Assembly: GCA_964446585.1 (NCBI GenBank)
Contig: CAYUPI010000020.1
Span: 32,119 to 96,118 of the forward strand
Direction: 5' to 3'
DNA length: 64,000 bases
Source of the DNA: CAYUPI01 sp964446585
GTDB taxonomy: Bacteria > Verrucomicrobiota > Verrucomicrobiia > Limisphaerales > UBA8199
The position numbers and the translations under genes are program-made. The notes beneath the pieces are model-generated. The model searched no databases. It was not told the origin of the DNA and worked only from the letters and a program-made list of their open reading frames with translations. Shown here piece after piece: positions 8,503 to 17,000 of the stretch (the first letter of the stretch is position 1; every line of letters begins with the position of its first letter).

Positions 8503-9858
8503 ATGAGTCTCACCATGGCCTTTGAAATCGCGCGTCGAACCTCGGTCGCTCGCGGCGAGGCGCCCGCCGCATCCACGGCCGAAATCATCGAGTTGCCGCT
8601 GGACTATGACACGGGCATAAAGGCCCAGGCAAGGGTAGGGCTCGCCGAGGAACTGGCGGCATTTCGTGAGTTCGGCCAGGCCACGCGAAAGCTCACCACA
8701 ACCTTCCTGGCTCTGGACCAGCGAGCTCTCCAGGTGCCAACGTTTGTCAACGAGTTTTGGACGGCTAAACAGCGCCAAGCCCATTCCCTGCACGAGATTT
8801 CTTATCGCGCCTGCTTTAAACCACAGTTGCCACGATTCTTCATTGAGCGCCTCACGCAACCGGGCGATACGGTTTATGACCCGTTCATGGGCCGAGGCAC
8901 GACCCTGCTGGAAGCGGCTTTGCTCGGACGGGTTCCTCTGGGATGCGACGTAAATCCTTTGAGCGCCATCCTGACGACGCCGCGGCTGCGTCCGCCACAC
9001 CTGGAGGACGTGGCCGAGCGTCTGCGCCAAATTGATTTCCAGCAAGCCGGCAAGCTTCCAACGAACCTGCTGGCTTTTTACCATCCAGACACTCTGCGAC
9101 AAATCGTGTCACTGAAGGAGTATCTTCTCGCCCGGCGCGAGGCTGGAACGCTCGACGGGATTGACGAATGGATTCGCCTAGTGGCGCTGAACCGTCTTAC
9201 CGGCCACTCCGCCGGGTTCTTTTCGGTCTATACACTCCCACCTAACCAGGCTGTTTCCGTGAAGTCTCAGGAAAAGATCAACACACAACGGAAGCAGAAA
9301 CCACCACCGCGCGATGTTCCGGGCCTGATTCTGAAAAAGACTCGGATTCTCTTCCGCGACTGTGGTCCCTCCGCCCGTTCGGTTTTGGCCAAGGCCACTT
9401 CTCAGGGCCTCCTCCTTACGAAGGCGGCTGCGGACACTCCCGAGATCCCCGCCAATTCCGTGTGCCTTGTGGTGACTTCGCCACCCTTCCTCAACGTAGT
9501 GGATTACGCGACCGACAACTGGTTGCGCTGCTGGTTCTGCGGGATTGATGCGAAATCCGTGAGGCTGACTGTACCAAAAAAAATTGAGCAATGGCAGACC
9601 GCGATGACTGAGGTATTTCAGGAACTGTATCGCGTCCTCGAGCCGAGCGGCCATGTCGCGTTTGAGGTTGGAGAAGTCCACGCCGGCAAGACCCGGCTCG
9701 AAGAGGCGGTTCTCCCCTGTGGACTTCACGCAGGCTTCGAACCGCTGCTGGTGCTCATCAACGACCAGAAGTTCACCAAAACGGCCAATTGCTGGGGCGT
9801 GGATAATATGGCCAAAGGCACGAACACGAATCGAATCGTCCTCTTCCGCAAACGGTAA
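8503..9858 (+). CDS. DNA methyltransferase (N4-cytosine/N6-adenine amino-MTase type)
   Basis: Methylates an exocyclic amino group of DNA with S-adenosylmethionine. Counting from 8503, motif I is DPFMGRGTT at about residues 126-134, followed by GCDVNPLS (acidic ribose contact), and motif IV is TSPPFLNVVDY at about residues 325-335. The order I then IV, about 200 residues apart, fits the group of amino-methyltransferases with DPFxGxGTT first; F replaces the usual Y of TSPPY. No restriction endonuclease is adjacent, so it is probably an orphan or RM relic. The frame opens at 8362, but the first 28 codons are the duplicated carbonic anhydrase leader; 8503 (MSLTMAFE) or 8515 is a likelier start for a cytosolic enzyme. 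Confidence 0.8.
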   Translation: MSLTMAFEIARRTSVARGEAPAASTAEIIELPLDYDTGIKAQARVGLAEELAAFREFGQATRKLTTTFLALDQRALQVPTFVNEFWTAKQRQAHSLHEISYRACFKPQLPRFFIERLTQPGDTVYDPFMGRGTTLLEAALLGRVPLGCDVNPLSAILTTPRLRPPHLEDVAERLRQIDFQQAGKLPTNLLAFYHPDTLRQIVSLKEYLLARREAGTLDGIDEWIRLVALNRLTGHSAGFFSVYTLPPNQAVSVKSQEKINTQRKQKPPPRDVPGLILKKTRILFRDCGPSARSVLAKATSQGLLLTKAAADTPEIPANSVCLVVTSPPFLNVVDYATDNWLRCWFCGIDAKSVRLTVPKKIEQWQTAMTEVFQELYRVLEPSGHVAFEVGEVHAGKTRLEEAVLPCGLHAGFEPLLVLINDQKFTKTANCWGVDNMAKGTNTNRIVLFRKR

Positions 9859-9907
9859 ATCGCTCCAACTTGCCAGTCCTGCCATCCGCACTTAACTTTC
9901 AGCCGCA

Positions 9908-12900
9908 ATGTCAAAATCGTCCGCTGGATCAGTCATTCGCCTGCGCGGTGTCCGGCAAAATAACCTGAAGAATTTCGACCTCGACTTGCCGCTCAAGAAA
10001 CTACTCGTGATTACCGGCTTGAGCGGCTCGGGCAAGAGCTCGCTTGCGTTCGATACGTTGTTCGCCGAGGGACAGCGCCGCTACGTCGAGACATTCTCCC
10101 CGTACGCCCGCCAGTTCTTTGACCGCATGGACAAGCCGCAGGTGGACAGCATCGAAGGCATCCTGCCGGCCATCGCCATCGAGCAACGAAATTCTGTCCG
10201 AACTACACGCTCAACCGTCGGCACGCTGACTGAGCTGTGCGATTACATGAAAATGTTGTGGCCGCACATTTCGCAATTGCATTGCCGGCAATGCGGCCAG
10301 CCGGTGCGGAAGGATTCTCCCCAAGCCATCTGGAACTCTCTCTGTACGGAACACGGAACACGGAACACGGAACTTGTCATCACCTTCGATTTGCCGCTGA
10401 CCGAGAAGCTCTCTCTGCAGGAATCTCTCGCGCTCATTGCAAAACAGGGCTATCAGCATTTGCTGTTTGATGGCCGGATCTTGCGCCTCGGCGAATTTGA
10501 TTCCCGCACCAGGTCACTGACAGTCGTTCAGGATCGCCTCCGCCTCACCTCGGCCAATCGCGCGCGCTTCATCGAAGCCTGCGAACAGGCGTACCACTTC
10601 GGCAAAGGCAAACTTGCCATTTACTTTTTCCAGCCGAGGGAAGGCCCGCAACCCACACCGACTGGGGCGTCTTCAAGAAATCCCTTCAAATTTAGGAGCC
10701 GACGTGAGGAGGCTCTAATCGAAAAATCCAAAATCCAAGATTCAAGATCCAAAATTGATCAGAGCCTCCTCACGTCGGCTCCTACAATTCCAATACACGC
10801 ACTGAGTCCTCGACGCTTCAGCAATCGGATGCACTGCGCGGAATGCGATATCGAATATCGCGAGCCTTCGCCGGCGCTTTTCAGCTTCAACCACCCGCTT
10901 GGAGCCTGCCCGAATTGCCGCGGCTTTGGGCGGATCATCAGCATTGATTACCAGCGCGCCTTGCCGGACCGCACGAAAACGATTGCGGGCGGCGTGGTGA
11001 AGCCGTGGCAAGTCGGCCATGGCCTGGAATCTCAAAAGGATTTAATGCGGATGTGCCGCGCCCTTGAGATTCCAACCGATGTCCCTTTCCAAAAGCTATC
11101 GGAAAAGTGGCAGCGTTTTGTCATTGAGGGCGACCCGGACTATGGGAGCGACGAAGAGCATCAATGGCCGCGCGCATGGTATGGCGTCAAAGGCTACTTC
11201 CGCTGGTTGGAGACGAAGGCGTACAAAATGCACGTCCGCGTTTTGCTCTCGCGCTACCGCGCCTACACACCCTGCCCGACCTGCCGCGGCCGACGGTTCC
11301 AACCCGAAACCCTCCTCTACCGAATCGCTGTAGGAGCCGACATGAGGAGGCGGGATTTGCAGTCGTGCCTTGAGCGGTCAATGCTCGAAAATCAACCAGC
11401 ACCCACGCATGTCCGCAAAGATCAATCCCTTACTCTCGCCGATTTTTATCAGCTTCCGATTCGGGACGCGTTGCAATTTATCAACGAGCTGGCTGAACGC
11501 CGTCCGGCAAAAACGCCCGATCCACTTGCCCTGGTGCTGAACGAGGTGCGTTCCCGGTTGGGTTACCTGGATGAAGTCGGCCTCGGATATTTAGCTTTGG
11601 ATCGACCGACGAGGTCGCTCGCGGGCGGCGAGATTGAACGAGTGAGCTTGACGACTTGCCTCGGCTCGCGACTGGTCAACACATTGTTCGTGCTCGATGA
11701 GCCGAGCGTCGGTTTACACCCGCGCGATACCGAGCGCCTGGTGCGCATCCTGGAGCAACTTCGAAACGCTGGGAATACTGTGGTCGTGGTCGAACACGAA
11801 GCCAGCGTCATGCGCGCCGCCGACCAGATTATTGACCTCGGTCCTGGCCACGGCGCGATTGGTGGAGAGGTGGTGTTTCAGGGGACATTCGGAGCGATTC
11901 TCCGCAACTCCAGGTCGCTGACAGGAGCGTACCTTAGCGGCCAGAAATGCATTGAAATCCCAAAGCGAAGGCCGATAACCGTTAGCCGGGAAACATTTCG
12001 ATTTGACGGCTTAAGGGGCCAGGCGTTAGGGGAGAGTCTATTCATGCTCAACGATGCGCCCGCGCCGCGCGGGAGCAGTCGCAACGCTTGTCCTGTGTTG
12101 AAAATAGCCCATGCGAGCAAACATAACCTCAAGGATCTGTCGGTCGAAATACCGCTGCAGCGATTCGTCTGTGTCACTGGCGTGAGTGGCTCGGGCAAGA
12201 CGACGCTGATCCGCGAAGTCTTGCTGCCCGCGCTCCAAAGCAAACTCAACTCCTCCGTTTCGTTGGGCAAGAGTCCCGATCCGTTCGCGACAGAGCAAGC
12301 CAGCGAAGAGCAGGACGACGAGCCGTCTGGGAGGTTCGCTCCGGCCGTGCAGCTCGAAGGAAGCGAGTGGCTCGGTGCGGTCACACTGGTTGACCAGTCG
12401 ATCCTCGGAAAAACGCCGCGCTCAAACCCGGCCGTTTATGTGGGCGCCTTTGATGACATACGCGAATTCTTCGCTCAGTCCGAGCCCGCCCGACAACGTG
12501 GACTCAACGCTAGCGCCTTCAGCTTCAATTCCGGCCAGGGCCAGTGCGAACGTTGCCGCGGCGCCGGGTTCGAAAAGATTGAGATGCAGTTCCTCAGTGA
12601 CGTTTTCATCCGCTGTCCGGAATGCAATGGCCGCCGCTACCGCTGGCATATTCTCCAGGTAAAGGTGAGTCCAACGAGGGTCGAGGGCCGAGGGCCGAAG
12701 GTCGAGGGACGGAAACCAGTCAGCGCGCTCTCGCGCACTCGACACTCGCGCCCGCTCTCCATCGCCGACCTGCTCGATTCAACGGTGGAGGAGGCGGTCG
12801 AATTCCTGGCGGCATTCCCGGAATCGCGGCCGGCGCTCCGGGCCCTGCAAGGTCTGAAGCTATTGCAGGAAGTTGGCTTGGGTTATCTCAAGCTTGGGCA

Positions 12901-13435
12901 ACCCATCAATACTCTCTCGGGCGGCGAAAGCCAGCGTTTGAAACTGGTCCGGCACCTAGCGGCTTCAAACGTCGATGTGTCCTCATCAGGACCGGATCCC
13001 TTATGTTCCGCGCACATCACGCATCACGCATCACGCATCACGTCTCAGCCTCCTTCCCCCTCTACTCTCTTTCTGTTTGACGAGCCGACCACCGGGCTTC
13101 ATTTCGATGATGTCCGCGTCGTGCTGAAGGTCTTTCAGCGGCTCGTGGATGCCGGGCACTCGGTAGTGGTGATCGAACACAACCTCGATGTAATTAAGTC
13201 CGCTGATTGGATCATCGATCTCGGGCCCGAAGCCGGCGACCAGGGCGGTCAACTCATCGCTCAGGGAACCCCGGAAGATATCGCTCGTTGTCCCGCCAGC
13301 CATACAGGCCATGCCTTGAGGCAGGTTCTGAAAGAGAGATTACCCCCGTGCGAATTTCGGTCGGTCGCCGATGGTTTGGTAGCTCCAGAGAGCAAGGGAC
13401 GCGGAGGGCGAAGTATGATTTCAGAGGCCCCGTGA
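9908..13435 (+). CDS. uvrA: UvrA-family ABC ATPase (excinuclease subunit A or UvrA2-like paralogue) enlarged by repeats
   Basis: A DNA-damage recognition ATPase. First Walker A GLSGSGKSS at residues 37-45, second GVSGSGKTT, two signature regions (SLAGGEIERV and TLSGGESQRLKL), two Walker B/D-loop segments (LFVLDEPSVGLH, LFLFDEPTTGLH), and zinc modules CAECDIEY...CPNC and CERCRGAGF...CPEC. At 1175 residues it is over 200 longer than typical UvrA (about 940). Much of the excess is repeat DNA read in frame: CTEHGTRNTE near 10345-10378, a 24-bp inverted repeat at 10693-10784, a half copy at 11331-11351, a GA-rich stretch near 12670-12720 and ATCACGC units near 13013-13045. The PYARQFFDRMDKPQVDSIEG segment differs from canonical UvrA (MMEKPDVD), so a paralogue role is possible. 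Confidence 0.88.
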   Translation: MSKSSAGSVIRLRGVRQNNLKNFDLDLPLKKLLVITGLSGSGKSSLAFDTLFAEGQRRYVETFSPYARQFFDRMDKPQVDSIEGILPAIAIEQRNSVRTTRSTVGTLTELCDYMKMLWPHISQLHCRQCGQPVRKDSPQAIWNSLCTEHGTRNTELVITFDLPLTEKLSLQESLALIAKQGYQHLLFDGRILRLGEFDSRTRSLTVVQDRLRLTSANRARFIEACEQAYHFGKGKLAIYFFQPREGPQPTPTGASSRNPFKFRSRREEALIEKSKIQDSRSKIDQSLLTSAPTIPIHALSPRRFSNRMHCAECDIEYREPSPALFSFNHPLGACPNCRGFGRIISIDYQRALPDRTKTIAGGVVKPWQVGHGLESQKDLMRMCRALEIPTDVPFQKLSEKWQRFVIEGDPDYGSDEEHQWPRAWYGVKGYFRWLETKAYKMHVRVLLSRYRAYTPCPTCRGRRFQPETLLYRIAVGADMRRRDLQSCLERSMLENQPAPTHVRKDQSLTLADFYQLPIRDALQFINELAERRPAKTPDPLALVLNEVRSRLGYLDEVGLGYLALDRPTRSLAGGEIERVSLTTCLGSRLVNTLFVLDEPSVGLHPRDTERLVRILEQLRNAGNTVVVVEHEASVMRAADQIIDLGPGHGAIGGEVVFQGTFGAILRNSRSLTGAYLSGQKCIEIPKRRPITVSRETFRFDGLRGQALGESLFMLNDAPAPRGSSRNACPVLKIAHASKHNLKDLSVEIPLQRFVCVTGVSGSGKTTLIREVLLPALQSKLNSSVSLGKSPDPFATEQASEEQDDEPSGRFAPAVQLEGSEWLGAVTLVDQSILGKTPRSNPAVYVGAFDDIREFFAQSEPARQRGLNASAFSFNSGQGQCERCRGAGFEKIEMQFLSDVFIRCPECNGRRYRWHILQVKVSPTRVEGRGPKVEGRKPVSALSRTRHSRPLSIADLLDSTVEEAVEFLAAFPESRPALRALQGLKLLQEVGLGYLKLGQPINTLSGGESQRLKLVRHLAASNVDVSSSGPDPLCSAHITHHASRITSQPPSPSTLFLFDEPTTGLHFDDVRVVLKVFQRLVDAGHSVVVIEHNLDVIKSADWIIDLGPEAGDQGGQLIAQGTPEDIARCPASHTGHALRQVLKERLPPCEFRSVADGLVAPESKGRGGRSMISEAP
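10693..10784. repeat. Perfect 24-bp inverted repeat inside the uvrA coding sequence
   Basis: The arm at 10693-10716 (begins TAGGAGCCGACGTGAGG) is the exact reverse complement of 10761-10784, with a 44-bp loop rich in AAAATCC-like units. It is read through in frame as non-family protein sequence. A related half arm, with CATGAGG in place of CGTGAGG, occurs at 11331-11351 in the same gene. This looks like a mobile or dispersed palindromic element tolerated in surface loops. Confidence 0.85.
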
Positions 13436-13456
13436 GACACTAACCACGACCCCAAC

Positions 13457-14245
13457 ATGTCCTTTCGCTTCATCTTTCTCGGATCGGGCACTTCGCAAGG
13501 GGTCCCGATTATTGGCAAAGAATATCCGTCAGAGTTTCTGGCAAATCCAAAAAACCACCGCACGCGGCCTTCGATTTACGTCGCTACGGAAAAAACCAAG
13601 TTGGTGGTAGATACGACACCGGAATTCCGGGTGCAAATGCTCCGCGAAAACATTCGCTGGCTCGATGCGGTTCTTTTCACTCACTCACATGCGGACCATG
13701 TGATGGGCCTGGATGATTGCCGGCGATTTTGTGACCTGCGCGGCTTCAAGGGGCTGCCGATTTATGCCACCGAACCGACCATGAAGGATTTGAAGCGCGT
13801 TTTCGCTTATGCGTTTCATGACGGGCCCTGGCCCAAAGGCTACTTCATTCCTGAGCCGCACCTGATCAACGGCCCGTTTTCACTGGGCGACGTGGACATC
13901 GTGCCGTTGGCGCTCCCGCATGGGTCCAGCGCCACTTCTGGCTTTCTCTTCGTTCAAGACGGCAAGAAGCGATTGGCGTATATGAGCGACTGCAAGGAAG
14001 TGCCGCCGCCGGTTGTCGAACAAGTGCGGGGTGTACAGGTAGCCGTTTTGGACGCGCTGCGCCGCGCTCCCCATCCGACGCACATGTGCCTCGATGAGGC
14101 GCTGACGGCCGCCCGCCGCATCGGCGCTCAACGCACCTACTTCACGCACCTGACCCACGATTACGATCATGATGCCGCCCAGGCCGAGCTCCCGCCCGGC
14201 GTCGAGCTGGCGTATGATGGGTTGCAGGTGTCCATAAACGCGTAA
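13457..14245 (+). CDS. Metallo-beta-lactamase-fold hydrolase, PhnP-like phosphodiesterase
   Basis: A binuclear metal hydrolase. The sequence starts with FIFLGSGTSQGVPIIG, the glycine-rich opening of PhnP/RNase Z-like proteins, and carries the metal motif HSHADH at residues 76-81. Further ligands are His in LALPHGSS, Asp in YMSDCKEV and the terminal His in FTHLTHDYDH. The length of 262 residues is normal. Cyclic phosphodiesters are the known substrates of PhnP; there are no phosphonate genes nearby, so a general housekeeping role is likelier. The gene follows uvrA by 21 bp, suggesting one transcript. Confidence 0.85.
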   Translation: MSFRFIFLGSGTSQGVPIIGKEYPSEFLANPKNHRTRPSIYVATEKTKLVVDTTPEFRVQMLRENIRWLDAVLFTHSHADHVMGLDDCRRFCDLRGFKGLPIYATEPTMKDLKRVFAYAFHDGPWPKGYFIPEPHLINGPFSLGDVDIVPLALPHGSSATSGFLFVQDGKKRLAYMSDCKEVPPPVVEQVRGVQVAVLDALRRAPHPTHMCLDEALTAARRIGAQRTYFTHLTHDYDHDAAQAELPPGVELAYDGLQVSINA

Positions 14246-14351
14246 CCCGGATCCATAATCCCGTTTGCGAAAGCCATCCCTAATGCGGTGGCGCGGAGCT
14301 TGGGATTTGGAGCTACTCTGAATTTTGGTTCTTGGTGTTTGAGGCTTTCCC

Positions 14352-15383
14352 TCACGCTCCCATACCCTCTTCGAAGGAACCTGCCGCCAGCGGGAAACAG
14401 AGGTTGTCGCGCACGTACTGGATCGCATTGGCGCTGGTCGCATCCAGGTCGCGGTAAGCGCTTTCCGCCTCCACCACCAGGGGCGCCGTTTTTCTGCCCA
14501 TCACCTGGCAATATCGTTGCGGATAGCCTGCATGAATCAGCAGCTCTACATACCGCGTCATGTTCAGCTCGCCCGACGGGATGTCCACGAACTGCATCGC
14601 GCGCTTCTGCCAATTTCCTTCCATCATGCGCAAAGAGAGGTTTGGACGGACGACATGGTTCTTAACATGGCAGGCGTAAACCCGCGGCGCGACCTTCATG
14701 AATCGCGTTTCCCATGACTCGCCCTCCCAGCAATGGGATGGATCGGCATTCACAGTCAGGCACTTATCTCCGTCGCAAGTCGCAACCAGCATGTTGAAAT
14801 CCTCGGCGCACATAGCGGCTGTTCCGGGGTGGATTTCGTGGGCCAGAAACATGCCAAGCTGGTTAGCGTGTTTGCGGATTTTGGCTGTCTTCTTCACGAA
14901 GCGCTCCTCGCCTTCCTTGAGCAAATCAAAATCGCCACCTTTCCAGAAGCCCCACGGATAACCAGAGGCGAGCTCCCATCCGAAAGCCACGCCCCAGAAC
15001 ATCGGCACGATCTTGATGCCCAGCTCGGCGCAGAGATCCAGCAGACGCAGTAAATATTCCTCGGCCCATTTCTCGATTTGCTCGGGTGACTTTTTGGCCA
15101 CGTCCGGCGGAATGAACGGGCGAATGCCCGTTGTGCCGGTCCACGCGCTGGTATGAACCCAGAAGGGGCAATGAGAAGAGACACCATCGAGGCTCAGGCG
15201 CGCCTTTGCGAACGCGTCTTTGATCTCCTTCGGGCTCTTGAATCCTTTGTCGCTCTGCAGCATGTAATTGGACGGTTGCGCCCCGGTCGCGCCTGATTTG
15301 CGGGCGTATTCCAGAAACTGAGCAAGATCTTTCGCGCCATGCTGCGCGCCTTCGATGCTGGGATGAAAACAAGCTTCGGCCAT
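14352..15383 (-). CDS. Sugar phosphate isomerase/epimerase family protein (xylose isomerase-like TIM barrel)
   Basis: A 343-residue cytosolic AP-endonuclease-2/xylose-isomerase-type barrel. Candidate metal ligands follow the family order: Glu in LAHEIHPG, Asp in NADPSHCW, His in ACHVKNH, and a C-terminal Glu in VEAESAYRD. Members isomerise or epimerise ketoses and inositols, or are uncharacterised; the substrate is not evident here. There is no signal peptide. The gene converges with the PhnP-like gene; the 106-bp gap carries palindromic T/G-rich repeat sequence rather than an obvious terminator. Confidence 0.82.
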   Translation of the reverse strand: MAEACFHPSIEGAQHGAKDLAQFLEYARKSGATGAQPSNYMLQSDKGFKSPKEIKDAFAKARLSLDGVSSHCPFWVHTSAWTGTTGIRPFIPPDVAKKSPEQIEKWAEEYLLRLLDLCAELGIKIVPMFWGVAFGWELASGYPWGFWKGGDFDLLKEGEERFVKKTAKIRKHANQLGMFLAHEIHPGTAAMCAEDFNMLVATCDGDKCLTVNADPSHCWEGESWETRFMKVAPRVYACHVKNHVVRPNLSLRMMEGNWQKRAMQFVDIPSGELNMTRYVELLIHAGYPQRYCQVMGRKTAPLVVEAESAYRDLDATSANAIQYVRDNLCFPLAAGSFEEGMGA

Positions 15384-15499
15384 AGTTTATTGGAGGGTTA
15401 AATAGTTTGTTTCATTCGCAAACGCGGCAGAGCAATAGCGATGATCGCCATCGAAGGCAACAGCAATTGTGGGGTTTTAGCGTGCCGGATGGTGCCGGA

Positions 15500-15603
15500 G
15501 TGCGCCCGTCCCCGGGCGCAGCAACGCACGATGAAGGGCAGCAATCTAAGAATCTCAATGCGCGCGCTTGTTCGAGAATTGCTGCGCCCGGGGACGGGCG
15601 CAC
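15500..15603. repeat. 104-bp REP-like palindromic element, copy 1
   Basis: The ends are mirror images: GTGCGCCCGTCCCCGGGCGC opens the element and its reverse complement closes it. Each arm is itself partly self-complementary (CGCCCG...CGGGCG). The central 54 bp of this copy, reverse-complemented, matches the centre of the element at 37867-37969 (TTCTC...GCGCATT...ATTCTT). The two are therefore the same element in opposite orientation. This fills most of a 410-bp intergenic stretch that shows nothing else. Confidence 0.85.
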
Positions 15604-15794
15604 CCCGCCGCCTTCACTGAGGGGTTACTGGTTTTTCGCGTGCCTGGAGCCCGAGATTTTATTACGCTCATGCCATGAAGAGCAGGCGCTCCAACATACG
15701 CCCGCGGCAGCCGTCCCGGGCGCAAGCAGAGCTACTGAATCGGTAACGACCTTAGGACCGTCATTAAGGATGCCTCCATAAACTCCTTCCGCTT

Positions 15795-16730
15795 ATGCCG
15801 CCAACCTTCTACGACACGCATGCACACCTGGATTATCCGGACTTTGCCGAGGAGCTACCCCAGGTGATCGCGCGGGCCGGGGCCGCAGGGATCTCCAAAA
15901 TTATCAGTATCGGCACCGATTTGGAGAGCAGCCGGCGCGCGATCGAACTCGCGGAACAATTTCCGAATGTCTTCGCCGTCGTGGGCTGGCATCCGTCTCA
16001 TGCCGGCGAAGCGCCGCCAGATTTTCGCCCGTCGCTTCGCGAATTGGCCCAACATCGCAAGGTCGTGGCCCTGGGCGAGACTGGGCTGGATTATCATCGG
16101 CTTCCATCGTCAAGTCCAGAGTCCAAAGTCCACCCGTCCTTCGTAGCAGTCCCACGGCAGCCGAAGTCATCGCTTGGGCAAATCATGCCTTTTGAGGACT
16201 CAGCCAGTACTACAGGACTGCGGAGGGTGGAAAGTCCAAAGTCGATGGCAGCGGAGGATGAGCGCTACAAGCAAAAGCAGGCGGAACTGTTTCGCCAGCA
16301 TCTTGAAGTGGCCGCGGAACTGGGTCTAAACTGCGTCATTCACCAGCGCGATTCGCTCGAGGATACTATCGCGCAACTGCAGCCTTTTGCCGACCGCGTG
16401 CGCGGCGTGTTCCATTGTTTTGCCAACGATGCGGCGACAATGCGGCGCATCCTCACCCTCGGCTCGCTCGTTAGTTTCACGGGAATTGTGACGTTCAAGA
16501 ATGGCCAAAATGTTCGCGACACGCTGGCGGCCACACCGATGGACCAATTCATGCTAGAAACCGATTGCCCCTATTTGGCGCCGGTTCCTTACCGCGGCAA
16601 GCGCTGCGAGCCCGCGCATGTGAAGGAGATTTCCGAGGTTGCGGCGACCGTTAAAGGATGCGCACTGGAAGATCTGAGCGAAAAGACGTGCGCGACGGCA
16701 AATCGATTTTTTCGCGGGCTATCTGAGTGA
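15795..16730 (+). CDS. tatD: TatD family metal-dependent deoxyribonuclease/hydrolase with an in-frame repeat insertion
   Basis: A TIM-barrel nuclease linked to DNA turnover. It has THAHLDYPDF near the N-terminus (metal-binding His pair), VGWHPSHA, ALGETGLDYHR, CVIHQRDS, GVFHCFAND and LETDCPYLAP, all TatD signatures in order. Residues about 104-154 (PSSSPESKVHPSF through SPKSMAAE) have no family counterpart. Their DNA contains repeated GTCCAAAGTC units and a CGGAGGGTGG segment also seen near 36417, so a dispersed repeat was inserted without breaking the frame, directly before the helix leading to KQAELFRQHL. The protein is otherwise complete. Confidence 0.88.
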   Translation: MPPTFYDTHAHLDYPDFAEELPQVIARAGAAGISKIISIGTDLESSRRAIELAEQFPNVFAVVGWHPSHAGEAPPDFRPSLRELAQHRKVVALGETGLDYHRLPSSSPESKVHPSFVAVPRQPKSSLGQIMPFEDSASTTGLRRVESPKSMAAEDERYKQKQAELFRQHLEVAAELGLNCVIHQRDSLEDTIAQLQPFADRVRGVFHCFANDAATMRRILTLGSLVSFTGIVTFKNGQNVRDTLAATPMDQFMLETDCPYLAPVPYRGKRCEPAHVKEISEVAATVKGCALEDLSEKTCATANRFFRGLSE

Positions 16731-17000
16731 TCGCGACTGGTCCCCATCGCTAGTGAACCGAGAGGTCAGGCCGCAGAGCCTCCTGCGCAGGCACGTTGCA
16801 GAAGCGTTTGGGCAAATTGTGAAGCTGGGTTATTTCTTTAGCCGACGGAGGAAGGCTGAGGCCGGGATGCCGGTCGCTTGGGGGTTTAAAGTCGCTACAC
16901 CGCTACGAACCGCGTCGAAATCTACCTGGATGCCGAACGCTTCCCGTTAGCTCGCGGGCAATGCTCGCAAAGGTTCTCCGCTTATCGCAGACTCCCCGCG

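Noticed and set aside
8503..9858. A restriction-modification or phage-defence island
   Set aside because: There is no endonuclease, specificity subunit, helicase or other defence gene beside the methyltransferase.
15407..15781. 124-residue plus-strand frame
   Set aside because: It runs across the 104-bp palindromic element and lacks family features.
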